64,000 nucleotides of DNA from positions 62,001 through 126,000 of the forward strand of contig NJPS01000005.1 in assembly GCA_002946415.1 (NCBI GenBank), written 5' to 3'. The translations under genes were made by a program, and so were the position numbers. The notes beneath the pieces were generated by a model. The model made no database searches. It saw only the letters and a list, made by a program, of their open reading frames with translations, and was not told the origin of the DNA. The DNA comes from Rutstroemia sp. NJR-2017a BVV2 (lineage: Eukaryota > Ascomycota > Leotiomycetes > Helotiales > Rutstroemiaceae). Shown here in pieces: positions 12,962 to 25,763 of the stretch (the stretch's first letter is position 1; each line of letters opens with the position of its first letter).

Positions 12962-15900
12962 TCAACCCTGCACCAATTGACTCAAATACTAAGTAGGCGA
13001 AGTGGTAAGTATGTTGTAAATTTTTCTGAGGGAGGGACAGTAATGTCATATGGGGGTTGCATATATATCCTGTTCTGACATTTGGTAGGCCACTGGTAGG
13101 TAGAACCCGAAGAAAAGGCAACACTCATACTGCACTCCCGTCTGTCTTTGTGGCTCTGATTACAATAGAAACGGATCTTTGAGATTCCTAAAGTTCCAAT
13201 CCTAGAAATAGAACCGGAAAGTTGGGATTCTCAGTCTATCTGACAGACTTCGTTTCATGGAGTGCGATTGGCGTCTATATAAGTGCATCTTCACATGTAG
13301 ATACGGGGTTTTATATATATATACACTTTTAGTGCTTAATGTCCACCAGAAAAAGAACTCATAGCCGACATTTATATCATAGATACCGACACTATTTGAA
13401 GTGTGAATTGGTGGAGTAGAAGCCACTGGCATGGCTTTAGAGGCACAGCAAATGAAGTTTCGTATTAAATTAATGACTATGATTCGATGAAATACGCGGG
13501 AATAAAGGACAGTAAGTATGATGTGTCAGAGGTTATTCCACTGCCAGAATAGCCGTGCCGCTTTCCAACGCATCTATGTATTCCTATGCATTTCGGGCTT
13601 ATACACCATGTGAATGGGGATGTCGTGTAATATCGATTATCTTGTGTGATGGCGGTTATCAAGCCACGGCCAGATAAGAGGCTTATTGAAGTCTTATTTT
13701 TGAGTGGACACTGAATGAAGTCATAAATGACAGTTCATAGCTTGAAACAAAGTCATAGGGAACGAAGTCAGACGGAACCATGCTAATGAGAAACATGTTT
13801 GAACGGTAAGTTTCAATGGTGGACAGCCCAATCAGACTCACAGGGGTTCATGGTTCTCTCTGGTAGTTAATTCGTCGGTTCGTGGTCAGAATTAGAGCTG
13901 AGACAGATGTCGTCCTGTTGTCATCACAGTGCGTATTTGGATTGTACTTAATGTCCAAGATCATGTCGGAGCATAGGCAGCTGTGATTAGTCGCACCTGC
14001 AGGATCACTTCAACAGTTTGTAGGAATTTCTCATGCTTTTTGTAAGGATCTTCCAAGCTGTTTGTCGGAGTTTCTAGTGGCTTTCATGTTGGCCAGACTG
14101 CATGAGCTCGATTAAAGCGGGGTATATGAGATGCAGTGATGGTAACACAACCTCACAACGTTTTGCTCCTTTGATCCTTCCGAATGCACGTTTAGGCATT
14201 GATTTAAACTACCCTTGTTGGAAAAAACAATATTGGAATCCCATTTAGGTTTTGCGGCTTATGGCAATCATTCCGGGGCGACAGTAGACGAGAACTTGTC
14301 GTGCTGGGTACCTGAGAAGATTTTAAGACAGGGTTATTGCTGCCCCGATATCAGGAAGAGTATCTCTTCTGGCCTTCCTAATCACCCAGTATAACCCGGG
14401 GTATGGTGATGAATGGAACCAGCAAGACATCGCACTTACAAATAAAATATTTCCTCTCCTTTGGAGATACCCTACCACTGCTACCAGAGCGTTTGATGAA
14501 AGATTGAAACACAACCCGCCACGAGGGCACGTGCTGCGAAGGAGGCTCAACAATTACGTGAGCTGTGGCAATCAAGACAAGCTTGAGAATACCTGGCAAC
14601 GCAAGATGTTACGAGCTACACAAGCACATGCTTCTCTACCCTGCTCTGTCCGTCGATGCAAAGACGACCAGCCGATACGTGCGCAATCTTAATACTACCA
14701 ACGTGAGTCCGCCCCGTTTCCTGTTTTTGTTGTTGATCGGTGATCTGCCAAACCACAGGGGTATTATCTAATATTGGAAGCCCACGAGTTAGCTTCTTTG
14801 TAGTGCGTATGATGCCATATCGGGTTATAAATATTCATCACGAAAGCTCTTCGCATACGTCTCGGGTTATTTCAATTGTATTCGGCCAGGTGTAGATTTA
14901 TGTAGTGTGACATTATTTAGGCAATATGAATGCATTTAATCGCGGTTAAACTCCTAAAACGTGTATTTAAGCGAGGTTATTTCCACTAAGAGCGAAAATT
15001 TGCTTTTTCAACGACTTCAACTTATTACGAGCGAGTATTTGAGAACCTTGCTCTTGCTCGCTGTTTTACGTTATACATTACACTGTAACTAAACAAAATC
15101 TTCATTGAAACCACTGTTCTTCCACTATGAAATATATTGCTTGCTATAAGGGTCACAAATCCCATACTAGTGTGTATGTCGTTGAGCACAGAGGTCAACA
15201 GCGTCCTGTGTGCATTCTAGATACTATTCTACGTAGGATAGGAAACCCGATGAGTTACCCCTTGTTTTTGTCTCACTGCATCACTGCTGCTTCTTCTGGT
15301 ATCTTCTGCATTATGAGGATAAGATAAAAGGAATCAAGGATATTAGGGACATCTTCATCACCGAATCCACTCTTCGAGTCACTGTCAGCATCTTATCTGA
15401 ACAGGTGAGAACATTCATTTCGATATCGAAATAAAGACTCTAACGGGCAGAATGGTTTATTACTCGGGCTGTCACCCACCGGTTGGCAGACTAGGGTGGT
15501 CCTAGCGGTTCAAGGCTGAGAGGGATCGGAGCACTGGCATCAACATAGTATGACTCGGAGCCCTTGGACGAACCGAAAAGTCCCATGCGCCTTACAAAGC
15601 CATTGTGAAGTAAGCAGCTTCTTTCTTTATAATAGGCTGGTTCGTTACTGACGATACAAAATAAGCTCACTATATTCTCCACAAACCCAGGCGGACGGCC
15701 GGGAATCCTTAAGCGTCTTTCCATTCCCGTCAATGGCAACTTTAAATCACATTGAAGTGCTGAGCTGACCTCACCTCGCAGTAGCCTCAGGAACAGCTGC
15801 TGCAGGCAGGGAGGGGTTCATGTCGACGCCAACGTATGCCACCCAGTTGCCTAGAGTTTTTCATACCCATTTGTGGTGTCCTGAAAGATCCACAAAACGT

Positions 15901-16414
15901 GGGATTTGATGGATGGATCTTGCTTCCTACATCATCTAGCCCAGGTTCGTTCATAATCCACCTCTCTAATTACCATCCATTCGATAGGCTACAACCATGA
16001 ATAAATCTTAAAGAAGAGTTATGCAGGGGTAACATCCCCTACACAACAGTCACATTCGAGGGACTGATGGCGTGGGAATCGAATCCTGGTTACCACGAGG
16101 ACACTTCACTCGGCGATTTTCATGGGAGTAGATACTAGATATGATATTGAGGTTTGAATGCTTGCTTCCTCCTTTATTAGTTCATAAACATCAAGCATGA
16201 GAATCCCACATTGACCATGGTAGACAAGTATAAAGTTAATCTTCCCATCCACCATAAGACTGGTGTTAAGGAGATCAATCAAGGGAAATATCAGATATTA
16301 CTTGTCCGCTTTGCACCTAATAACCGCCAGTTCACCCCTTCTTATAATCTTACCTGAATATCGCAGCTTCTTCTTCGCGTGAAGCTACTTCTACTTGTCG
16401 CAAGACTAGACAGC
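12962..16414. other. Gene-poor region, 3.45 kb
   Basis: I see no gene here that I can support. Short open frames exist, for example an ATG frame at 15127-15327 of 66 codons and a minus-strand frame at 15491-15739, but neither shows a recognisable motif or a good splice partner. AT-rich runs at 13300-13325 and 14820-15000 fit decayed non-coding DNA. Confidence 0.4.
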
Positions 16415-17120
16415 ATGCATCCGAATTCACGATCTTCTTCCATTCAGGCCCAGAAGGGATCAGTCTCCAGGTATTTACATCGAAGGACGACACAGTATAC
16501 GAACTAACAGTCACAGCAATCATAGCGCAACAATAAAGTCAACCCGAAATCCTCGTATTGACTCGACAAAGAACAGTAATACGACTACGCGGACGAAGAA
16601 CTCTCTTCCCTCGCTAACTGATGTCCGTCGTAACCCAAATACCCAACTGGCACCTTTTTCATCCTCTAAAATTGCTCCCGAACAACGATGGCTCCAACTC
16701 GATGGCAACAAGGTCTATGAAGATGGCTATATTTGTGAATCGCCAACAGGTTATAACAATAGCCCTACATTGTTTGAAGCTGTCTATACTCCCATCGAAC
16801 ATTGCGCAGATTACTATTTGCCGTATTATGAAATAGAAGCGCCACATTACGACAGCCATTTCACGCCTGAAGAACACCTCATTTTCAGCGATGATGAGGA
16901 ATCTGTCCGTTACTCCGAGAGCACTACAATTACAGCTTTTACACTGGGGACCGAAGGGTATTTTCCAGAACTTTCACCAATGGCCGAGGACTGGAGGGCC
17001 CATATTTCTCGCGACGAGATGATCCGCCTCGGAATACCTGTGTTTCAACAGGCGAGTCCCGAGCTCACCAACAGCAATGATCGCCAAGATGTAGTCGCCG
17101 AACACATGGAGACTGCTTAG
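16415..17120 (+). CDS. Small orphan protein, two-exon candidate
   Basis: The long open frame at 16410-17120 has no in-frame ATG. A plausible model starts at the ATG at 16415, uses 16415-16470 as exon 1, and splices a 40-nt intron (GTATTT...CTAACAG, 16471-16510) into the open frame, giving about 221 aa. The N-terminal half is Ser/Thr/Asn/Arg-rich and disordered. The C-terminal half is acidic and aromatic (CADYYLPYYEIEAPHYDSHF, then a run with DDEES). No known domain is recognised. The intron is unusually short and its CTAAC lies very near the acceptor, so the start is the weak point; a longer upstream intron is possible. Confidence 0.4.
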
Positions 17121-20079
17121 TTTGTTTCCCCAGGTTATCAGCCAGCTTCACAATCACTCGACCTTACATTATTTTTGGTGGCAAGCATCAATCGATCTTA
17201 CCTACTCTACGCCTTTGTAAGACATTTTTGCTGATATGTTTGTCAATTTCTTGAAAAAAAAAAGACTTCTTAGAGTCTGTCACAGTCATGTAGTGTAAGG
17301 TTACACTCAGCGCCCACTTCCCAAATTTCTCTGGACGCGATCAGTTGGTTGGTCCTCGGCGTACTCCTCAACGATATAAGCATTTCAGTTTCCTCGTCGT
17401 AGATTTTCATTGGTCGCCCTGAGACAATCTGAGACGGAGATGTACCAGTGGTGATTTGTTTATTTATATTCTCAGGTTTTTCTGCCTTGAGATGCATTGT
17501 ACATATTGATGTAAGCGCCGAGGATTAAGTTAATCGTTAATGCCAGAAGCTTCATCTGATGTCTTTAACTGTTTGGTTTGCAATGTAGCTATGCATGACT
17601 ACAGTAGTTGTGTGCATATGCTTGATCTAATCATATGCTTAGAATTATATTGCATGCGTCTCGCGTTTCCATTAACCAAAGAACCGAGCTCACCGAGTAT
17701 AAAAAGGCAAAAATTGCAGAGGCTCAATTTCTGGTTGCCCTGATAATGCGGACCATTTTGCGCAGCACAAGTCTGAGGGGAAGTTTCCAAAATTAACATG
17801 TCAGCGACATACAAGTGATACCACTGCTTTGCATTTACGAGCTTTCATTGCAACCTTTCCTCGTGGTCTTTCTTCCAGAAGTAGAAAAGCTATCCTTCTT
17901 TCCCTCCGACTCATGTACGTACATATAGAGAACCGGGTAACAGATTCCTTGGAAATAAGACATATGCATCTCTTGTTACATTATGATCGTTTAACAATCC
18001 CCTCGATGCCATTACCGTTTGTGCATTTCAGCATGTCATGGATGATTACCCCCTTACCCCCATTCACTTCTCTCAATCGTTGAAACGTTACTTTGAACCC
18101 TTGGCATGTCAACAATTACCGTTCTTACACATTCTCAAGCTGGTTCAACCTCGCAAGCGTGAAGTTGAGCGCTCATATTGTATCAGGCTCTTCCTAAGGT
18201 AGACTATGACATTACAAGTAGACGTGACCAGGTAATATTCACGTGATATATTTGCGAGGAAACCACTTATGAACTCGAACGCCAAGCGCGCGACTTTCGG
18301 GGCTGATTATGGTCATTGCAACTTGAGTTACATTAGGTATCTGCTCTGAAACTTTCTTACTCATTTTGTCTTTGCACAGCATCCGGATTTTATGCGGTAG
18401 CCATCTGTGTACTTCCCCACCGCATACAATCATGGAATTCATGCACTCACAGTGCAGCATCTTGGCTTTCTCTGATCATGCTCGACGCAGCCTTGTATAA
18501 TTCCTCACATAGGGTTGAATTCATACCCAGCGTAGCCGTTGGCGGTACTTCAATCATCCAAGCTACACGATATAGGCAACTTGAAGATAGAATGGAACCA
18601 GTATAGCCTGCCTCCACTTGCTGCTACGAGATCACGCAATCACTTGACGAAGGTCATATACCATATCTGAATGTTATTAGCTTGGTTGAAGCTTACTTAG
18701 TACCACTTCGGCTTCAATATATTTCTGACTTTGTTTTCAGTCAATCAATTTTGAAAAGTTGGTATACATGAATGGATATATCTTTTCGCAATCTGACATC
18801 ATATCGCATCTTTATAATTATATGTAAACAAATCAGTGACATATACGACCATAGATCAAGGAGAACTGGGCATCCCGTCCGCTCTGCCATACATAAGCCT
18901 TGAATCGGTGGATTAGTAGTTGGGTGGGTGACCACCAGCGAATCCCCACTGTTGTATGTATATAATTTTTGCTTTTTTATTTTATTTTCTGGAATAGACG
19001 GAATATCTCTTCCTGTCGAATTCAAATATAACGGAAAAGTGACATCCTTGTATCCCATGGCCCACATCCCTTTCCCCGCTTCACTGTTCCTCATGATTAA
19101 GCCCCCCTTTTATTGCCGAGTCAACGCCGACCTTGCTTTCAAATGTGGATAGACGCGGACTTCTATTCGAAGGCAAAGGAAAGATTATTTCCGCGCGTTC
19201 AGTACCGGACGAAAAGCATAATGGTACTGCTCATAAGTTAGCTATAGCTAAATTTAATATTTTTTTTAGAACGCACCTACCCCCAAATTTGTGAAATATA
19301 AAACTGCTTAACCACATTCAGTAACCCAGCTACCATCAAGTGCATGCACCATTCAGTCATCCTCAGTCACTAGACTCGCTGAGTTCTAACACCACATGTG
19401 ATATATAGCAATCGAGAAGTACCAAGAAAATCGCGAGATTGACCACTAGCATAATGGATACTGACTCAGTTTCTCACAATGGCCTCGAAAAGCAATACGT
19501 ATAGCAAGGTTATCGATAGACAGTCAGTAGCGTCTATGTTCTCATTCCGTTAGTAATCAATTCTTTATACAAGCCAGTGGATTTCGGTGACATTGGTCCT
19601 GTGTATCGTCTAAATAGGTTGGTAAACCTTGGGTCACTGACAAATTAGGGCCAAATATCAACAATTTGTGCATCCAATATCCAGTTATGTCTGTAAAAGA
19701 CAATATGTCGTTCGTATTTCCTTGCATTCATTGATAAGACAAAGAAATTTACACACTAACTCCGTAAAACAAAGAAAGCAACCTCCAACCCCAAGTTACC
19801 CCCTGAACAAGCGAACAAACAACCCCACTTCGGTTCACGAAAGCGACCAAAGAGCCTATGAATGATTTACGCCTCCTAAACACACACAGAAACGATATAT
19901 AAAGAGTATCAAACAGTCTATAAACAGGTACCAAAGGGACAAGTGAAAGCCATGACAGATAGCCCGTTCTCAACCATCGCCTCACCAACAGTCCGACTAC
20001 TTTCGCCTCGAACGAGTACCTTTTCGCCTCCAACGAGTAACTTTATCCTTGATCCTTGTCTCTACCAACTTTCAACAAC
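17121..20079. other. Gene-poor region, 2.96 kb
   Basis: There is no confidently supported gene. The best fragment is a minus-strand ATG frame at 17270-17497 (75 codons) with coding-like composition, containing YDEETEMLISLRS and IWEVGAECNL, which could be a gene remnant. The rest is AT-rich. The last 300 bp before 20080 are C- and A-rich and probably form the promoter and leader of the next gene. Confidence 0.35.
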
Positions 20080-21276
20080 ATGAACACTCAACCCAACGTC
20101 GTCGTACCCCAACACGAATGCGGAATTGAATGGGGAACTGAAGCAATGAGTAACCAAGCGGAGCCGTCCTTCCCTTCCCAGCCCTCTGACAAAATGGACT
20201 TCTCCTTTCTAGATTCAGCGCCGCCGTCCGCATCATTCTTGATGGCCCCGTCATCCTTTCTATCTTCGGCCCCGAAGACTATCCAAGACTTCATCTATGA
20301 AGCACGTTGGATGGAAGCAACCCTCGCAAGGAACGCATTGGAGGAGACGTCGTCCACCGAGACCAAGATCGACATCTTCAACTCGCAAACCTGCTCCACA
20401 CCTACCAGCACCACTGAGTTCACCACCCAAAGTCACCCCCAGTACACCGACGCTTCGATCCCCGCCTTCACTAGCAACCCGTACAAAAGCTGCTCCTACA
20501 CCAATCCCGACAACTTCTCCGGCTTCAACTTCGATCCCTACACCATTCCCGACGAATTCCCCAACTTCGTCTGCGATCCGGCAGCTGTGCAAGCCGCAGA
20601 CGAGTCAGGATTCTCGGGAATGCAGTGCAATGCGGTCGATTTGGACGATCTCCTTAAGTATCTTCCCACTATCGAGGAAATGGACTGGAAACACGTCACA
20701 CCAAGCGAAACCCCCAATCCCTCAGCCTCACTCGACCATCACGTATTCGGCGCATGGGCGCCTTGTGCTACACCCAACTCCGTCGAGGACGATTTGCGCA
20801 AACTACAAGAGTGCTCTCCTATGCACGTCCCGGAAATGCAGCAACTGCTGGAACCATGTCCTTGTCTGTGCGACTCGTGCGCAAAAAACGAGTGTATGCG
20901 GCCGTACGATGTATTTGGGGAACCACTAGAGAACCAAGAGAATGGAGATTCGATGTGTGACAGCGATCTCTGCACCTGGTCTGGACAGCGAAGTTATAAC
21001 CCGGTTTGTTTTTGCCAGATGTGCGTTGATACACGGAACAATCGAGAGCATGCGAGAAAGTTAATCTCGGCCATTGAGGAAGCTTGCAAGAGCATTCTTG
21101 TGGTCAACGACGATGACGATGATGATGCTGATAATGCTCGCTGTTGCTGTAAACATTGCGCTGCATTTGCGAAAGATGAGTATGAGACAGCTCTGACTGG
21201 GACAGGTGTTCTAGGGACTGGAGGTGAGGTGCATGCTGATGGTATTGAAACTCAGTGGTGGGGTCGTGCAGGCTAG
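20080..21276 (+). CDS. Cysteine-rich orphan protein with three Cys clusters
   Basis: A single exon of 398 codons runs from the ATG at 20080. The first 250 residues are Ser/Thr/Pro/Asn-rich and probably disordered. The C-terminal third contains three Cys clusters in a row: CPCLCDSCAKNEC, then SDLCTWSG with CFCQMCVDTR, then ARCCCKHCAAF. The last is preceded by a short helix-like stretch and seven acidic Asp residues. The repeated CxCxxC spacing suggests metal binding, most simply zinc. There is no signal peptide, so these are unlikely to be secreted disulfides. I do not recognise a named family, and a role in transcription or scaffolding is only a guess. The gene stands alone in a gene-poor region. 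Confidence 0.72.
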   Translation: MNTQPNVVVPQHECGIEWGTEAMSNQAEPSFPSQPSDKMDFSFLDSAPPSASFLMAPSSFLSSAPKTIQDFIYEARWMEATLARNALEETSSTETKIDIFNSQTCSTPTSTTEFTTQSHPQYTDASIPAFTSNPYKSCSYTNPDNFSGFNFDPYTIPDEFPNFVCDPAAVQAADESGFSGMQCNAVDLDDLLKYLPTIEEMDWKHVTPSETPNPSASLDHHVFGAWAPCATPNSVEDDLRKLQECSPMHVPEMQQLLEPCPCLCDSCAKNECMRPYDVFGEPLENQENGDSMCDSDLCTWSGQRSYNPVCFCQMCVDTRNNREHARKLISAIEEACKSILVVNDDDDDDADNARCCCKHCAAFAKDEYETALTGTGVLGTGGEVHADGIETQWWGRAG

Positions 21277-21761
21277 GTATTTGGCTAACGGTGTTCACAG
21301 GTATAATCAGTATCGATTTAGGATATTCCTTACCAAAAGATGATAAGTAGAACTTATCAGTACAGTTACTAACCAGCAGAAGACTTCACCCAAGGAAGAA
21401 ATTCGCGAAGATAGATCGTTCGTGACTAGTGTATTGTTTTCCTTCCAGATTCATTCTGCGCATAAAAGCACCCAAAGACTTCAGGTAAGTCAAAAAAGTT
21501 TCTTTTCAATATAGAATTATAAAAATCCCAACCTTAATTAGCAGAAGATGCAATGTAATGATTTGACTTGGAACGGCGAATGGGAATGAAAGGAAAAACG
21601 ACCTGCACCCCACAACTCAGCCCAACTAGCAACACTAGAACTCGATCAATATATCCTCTTCGCCTTGCCGTCTATCATGAATCACACTGAAATACACCAA
21701 ATTACCCACCTCACACTATCCCTCCTACGAATCCATCCTCTTATTAGAATCTCACTAGACC
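21277..21761. other. Intergenic region
   Basis: 485 bp with no supportable gene. Presumably the 3' UTR of the Cys-rich gene plus non-coding DNA. Confidence 0.35.
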
Positions 21762-23403
21762 ATGCTGAACCCTAAAATGTATTCGCCAATCCCACATCAG
21801 CCGCACCATCCTACTTTGAATGTTGACGACGCAGAATTTCCACGCGCGGCTCGACCAGAAAGAAGGTGGGTTGGAAAAGACTCTCCAACGATAATGTAGA
21901 TAAACATATTGTAGTCGACCAGGCTAGCGCTTCTAAAGTAGGGTCAATTATAATGACCATAGCTGGTAATCCACGATCATTGTCACGCAGAACGACGACA
22001 CTCAGAACCAGATTGGGCTCGTTAGCCGACCAAGGAAGCAGAGGAAGCACAGGGTACATTCTGGATTTGAATGGGCCAGAAATTTCACCATATATCCCAA
22101 TACTCGATTCAACTACCTGAGTGTTAGTGGAAATGTAACTGGCTCAACAGTTTCTCGAATTTTGTATCTAGCTGTACATTATCCTTTTTAGTAGGACCTT
22201 GGCTGACAGGTTTACGCCTCGCGATCCGGTAACGCAGATGACCAAAAGTAACCCACATTCTGTCCAATCTCCCAGACATAGAAAATCTTTGCTGCGCCAA
22301 AGATTATCTCGAGATCAGACATTGGTCATCCCAGAATTAGATTTCAGCCAAGAGCTTCCGTCGAAGGTCAATTTGCAGCATTCTCGTTTGAAGAAGTCCA
22401 GCAGTAATCTCTCATTCCAGACGTTTCGACAAATACGAATCTCGATCCAGATTCATTCGTGTGTGAGGACCTTGATGATTCTGAGAACAGGACTCGGTTG
22501 CAGTCATTATACACTCACTAGGTACATGTCCATGTCGATGATTCTAATGACGAGATCAATTGCGAGTCAAGTATCATTACCTCAAAGGTGCTTCGACATG
22601 AGACGCAAGTTATCCGCTCTGACCGGGCTGAACAGCGACGCGGACCGTCATGTGATGGATGATTGACTACTCAAAACTTTTAAGGCAAATTATTTTTCAG
22701 TTTGCCAAGTGCGAGATCCTCACTTCGGGACGTTTAGACATCATCACAAAAGTGCAGTATAATTCCGAGCGTCGCTGGAGTCCTCAGCGTTGAGTTCCTA
22801 TTGGACATTCGACAAAAAAGATAATGTTGTCGACAAAACATCCGAAGACCAAACTTACATTATCACGCCAGAAGAAACACTCGTGCTCGAGTAGCATTCA
22901 CTCCTGATACTGGCGAGATGAGATTAATGGGCGTCAAAGTGGCACTATCACGCACCTGGGCGAACAAACCAACATGTGCAACCCTGAAGACTGTGAAACG
23001 GTATAACAGTTGTTCGAGAATGGGAATGGCTTTTGATCATCTTGGCGCAAAACATCATGAACTCGCTCCCACTGGAGCAACTTGCAAGAACACTACTCGC
23101 AACCACTTTACTGCGTAGGGTTTCTGAAAGCTCTCCTTGGCGGCTTCTCATACTTGCTTTCCCGGCAGGACACTTCAGACGGTCTTGATGGAGTCCTGCC
23201 ACGGCGAATCACGTGGAAGCCGGAAGTGCGACGGATGACAGATGCGTTAAATGTGGCGCTATACACAGGAGCATATCTAGAATCAAATATTCTTCTTGGC
23301 GGATCAGAACCGAATGGGAATGACACAGCAGAAAACGGAGGAAGGAGATGCGGTTGTGATTTCACTGGGGTGCTCAGGCCCTGTTGTTTTGAGACTTTGT
23401 GAT
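21762..23403 (+). pseudogene. Block of broken coding-like frames, possible decayed gene
   Basis: Several plus-strand stretches look protein-coding but cannot be joined into one frame by plausible introns. They are an ATG frame at 21762 (to a TAG near 21897), an overlapping frame to 22120, a basic-to-acidic stretch at 22199-22440 that changes frame and continues (with segments such as LDPDSFVCEDLDDSENRT), an acidic block near 22800-22890 (DNVVDKTSEDQTYIITPEE), and frames at 22918-23118 and 23082-23402 (including GVLPRRITWKPEVRRMTDAL). Stops and frame changes between them suggest a decayed gene or a poorly modelled multi-exon gene. I do not recognise the family. Confidence 0.3.
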
Positions 23404-25763
23404 AGCCGTTATCGTGTATTGGTCAGTATCATGTGGATTTGGTGATTCATAATGAGGTAATGGAGAATCTGGGGCGCTCGTGGTTCATAGTAGAGCCATT
23501 TCTTCTTGGCCGAGAGTGAGTTCGACAGTACAGGAAGCGTCGTAACATGAATGTGCAAAATATCCAAAACCTCGTTACAACACTTGTAACTGACCAGAAA
23601 ACAAGCCAGGTTTCACAAACCGAAATATATCAATACTTTCAGCTTATCAACCTTGAGCTACGTTTTTGTATCTCGGATTGGAATTTGGTGTCAAATTTTA
23701 CGTTGATCACGTGTAAAAATTCCACCCTTCAACTCATGCAGTGCAATTAGCATACTAGGCTGCATGAATTGTCCTAATAATGGATGGTGGTTCCAGATGT
23801 TCCTCGCGTTCTAATGCGTTGGTATGAAACTAACAGGAGAACGGGTGACGCAAGCTCGATACCTTGCGAGTTGGTGGGACGATGAAATCCTTCCATACAA
23901 GAGCAGGATGAGATGCAGAGGAACCCGCCAAAGTGGAATCAGTCAACTTTTCATGATGTCCGAAGTACATACGCGATGAAATTCCATAGAAGCCGCAGAG
24001 AGAGAAAAAGAGGACAAACATACATAGGGGAAAGAAGAAGCATTTACAGACAAGACAAATTAAAGACAAGACGAACTAAACAGTAGAGAAAATGTCATAT
24101 ATCTTGGTCGCTCACCAGTCAGGCTACAACAGAAATAAGAGTAGACATAAAGCATGATTAACACCAGAATACACGCAAACACGGTAGATAAAGGAAGCAG
24201 AAGTAGAAGGTGGGAGTGGCTAGAAACAGACTGTATAGGGGCAACACTTCCCCCAAACGTTGTTGTCTTCCGCGAGAAGCCAGCCATTCCTACATTGGGA
24301 GAAACCCCTTTTCTGACTTTGACTTCCAACAAACATGAATCAAGCCACACCGGAGTTTCGGGGTCAAGTAGGCAGACCCATATTGTGGCGCCGTCGTGGC
24401 GCAAAGCCGTGCAGTTTTGAGTTCAACGTTTTTTTCTGGTGAAACCCCGGCACTTGGCATCATCGAAGAGTGGCCCTGTACGATACTTGTATCTTCCGGA
24501 ACTGCCGCGACTAGAAGAATAAACAGACGATTGATGAACTTTCACCAAGAGTTGCCTCATTTGGTTGTTGTGAGCTTCGGGTTCCGAGGAAGCACTGGCT
24601 GCACTCTGGTAAAAAAACACGAAAAACACACATTTCAGTCATCCGCGTCGGAGTGGATGAGACTGATACTCGACGATATGAGCTGAGATGAGACGCCAAA
24701 AATGCCGGGGCGCGACCATCGAGCTCTGGCACATTCACCTAAGCCGCCCACTGCAGTAGGCACGCTGTCCCACGTTGTCCCACGTTGTCCAACGTTGAGC
24801 CATCCAAACTGATCCAACAGACCGTAACCGAGCTAGAGCTAAGACAGGAAAGGCTATGGCAGGTCAGAAAGCGTCATTGTGCGGTCCGGGTTCCACAATA
24901 ACATCATCATTTCCTCATATGTAGCAGCGTGCAAGCATCTCGTAACGCGAAGGGTTTTCGGGTCTTTATTAAGAAATCTCCCTGAACCCACCCGCCAACC
25001 ACCCTGGACCGCCGTCGACCATCGCAGCCCACTTAACGTTGGCTGCAAGTCTGCAATAAGTGGAAAGTGGCGCCAGTGGGTAGAAATGGCATAATATGGC
25101 CGCCGGCTGCAAACATACTTTGTCGTCTCTCGTAAGGCTCATAAGTGTGCGTGCTGTGCGTGCTGTGCGTGCGGTGCCAACTCCTGCACTCCTACTCCTT
25201 CGCTCCCTCGTGGCTAACTCGGCAGTGGAGACTGAGTACTTGATGAGTACTTGCGCACATATACATACCCGGTATTCGAGCGAAGTTTTGACACTAAAAC
25301 AGAGACTAATTGTTGTCGTTAGTCGTAGGTGCATGCGACCCGAAAACCCTTTAACCCGTCTGTCCTATCCGATCGAACCTCTCGTCTCCTCCCCGACCCC
25401 GACCAAGTATGAACTCGACCACAACCAAAACGAGAACTGAAAACAGATCAAATCCTCATTCGACAGCAAAGCTTTCCCCCTTTCTCGAACAGAATACACA
25501 GAGCATTTGCATACATTATAGACGCCGTTAGATCTATCAAAATGTGTCCCTAGGAGCGACTATCCTTGAATCCTCAAACCCTCAAACCCTCAAACCCTCA
25601 AACCCTCGACCCCCTCACGAATCCTCGAATCGCATCGCACACAGCTTCCTCACATGTGTCTCATTATTGGCCATCGGTAGTGATACGTCGTAGAGTAGAG
25701 GGGCATGACATCCCTGGCCTTCTATCTTTGCGGTACCTCACCTACCAATTTGCTTCGCTCGAT
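23404..25763. other. Intergenic region upstream of histidine kinase, with short tandem repeats
   Basis: 2.36 kb without a supportable gene. It includes three short tandem arrays: a 10-bp unit (GTTGTCCCAC-like) around 24764-24796, a 9-bp unit GTGCGTGCT repeated three times at 25147-25173 (last copy one base different), and an 8-bp unit CCTCAAAC repeated four times at 25572-25603. The last lies within 200 bp of the kinase start codon, probably in the 5' leader. Confidence 0.45.
25572..25603 (+). repeat. (CCTCAAAC)4 tandem repeat in kinase 5' leader
   Basis: Four perfect 8-bp units are followed by degenerate ones (CCTCGACC). The unit is not the fungal telomere unit. It could be a slippage-prone leader element. 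Confidence 0.8.

Noticed and set aside
16062..16110. tRNA-like 3' segment: the minus strand has a GGATTCGATTCCC box resembling a Pol III B box.
   Set aside because: The bases around the loop do not pair as a T-stem and no matching A box, anticodon arm or acceptor stem could be built.
24764..25173. Short tandem units considered as a CRISPR-like array.
   Set aside because: Units are 9-10 bp, directly abutting, without spacers, and the genome is fungal.
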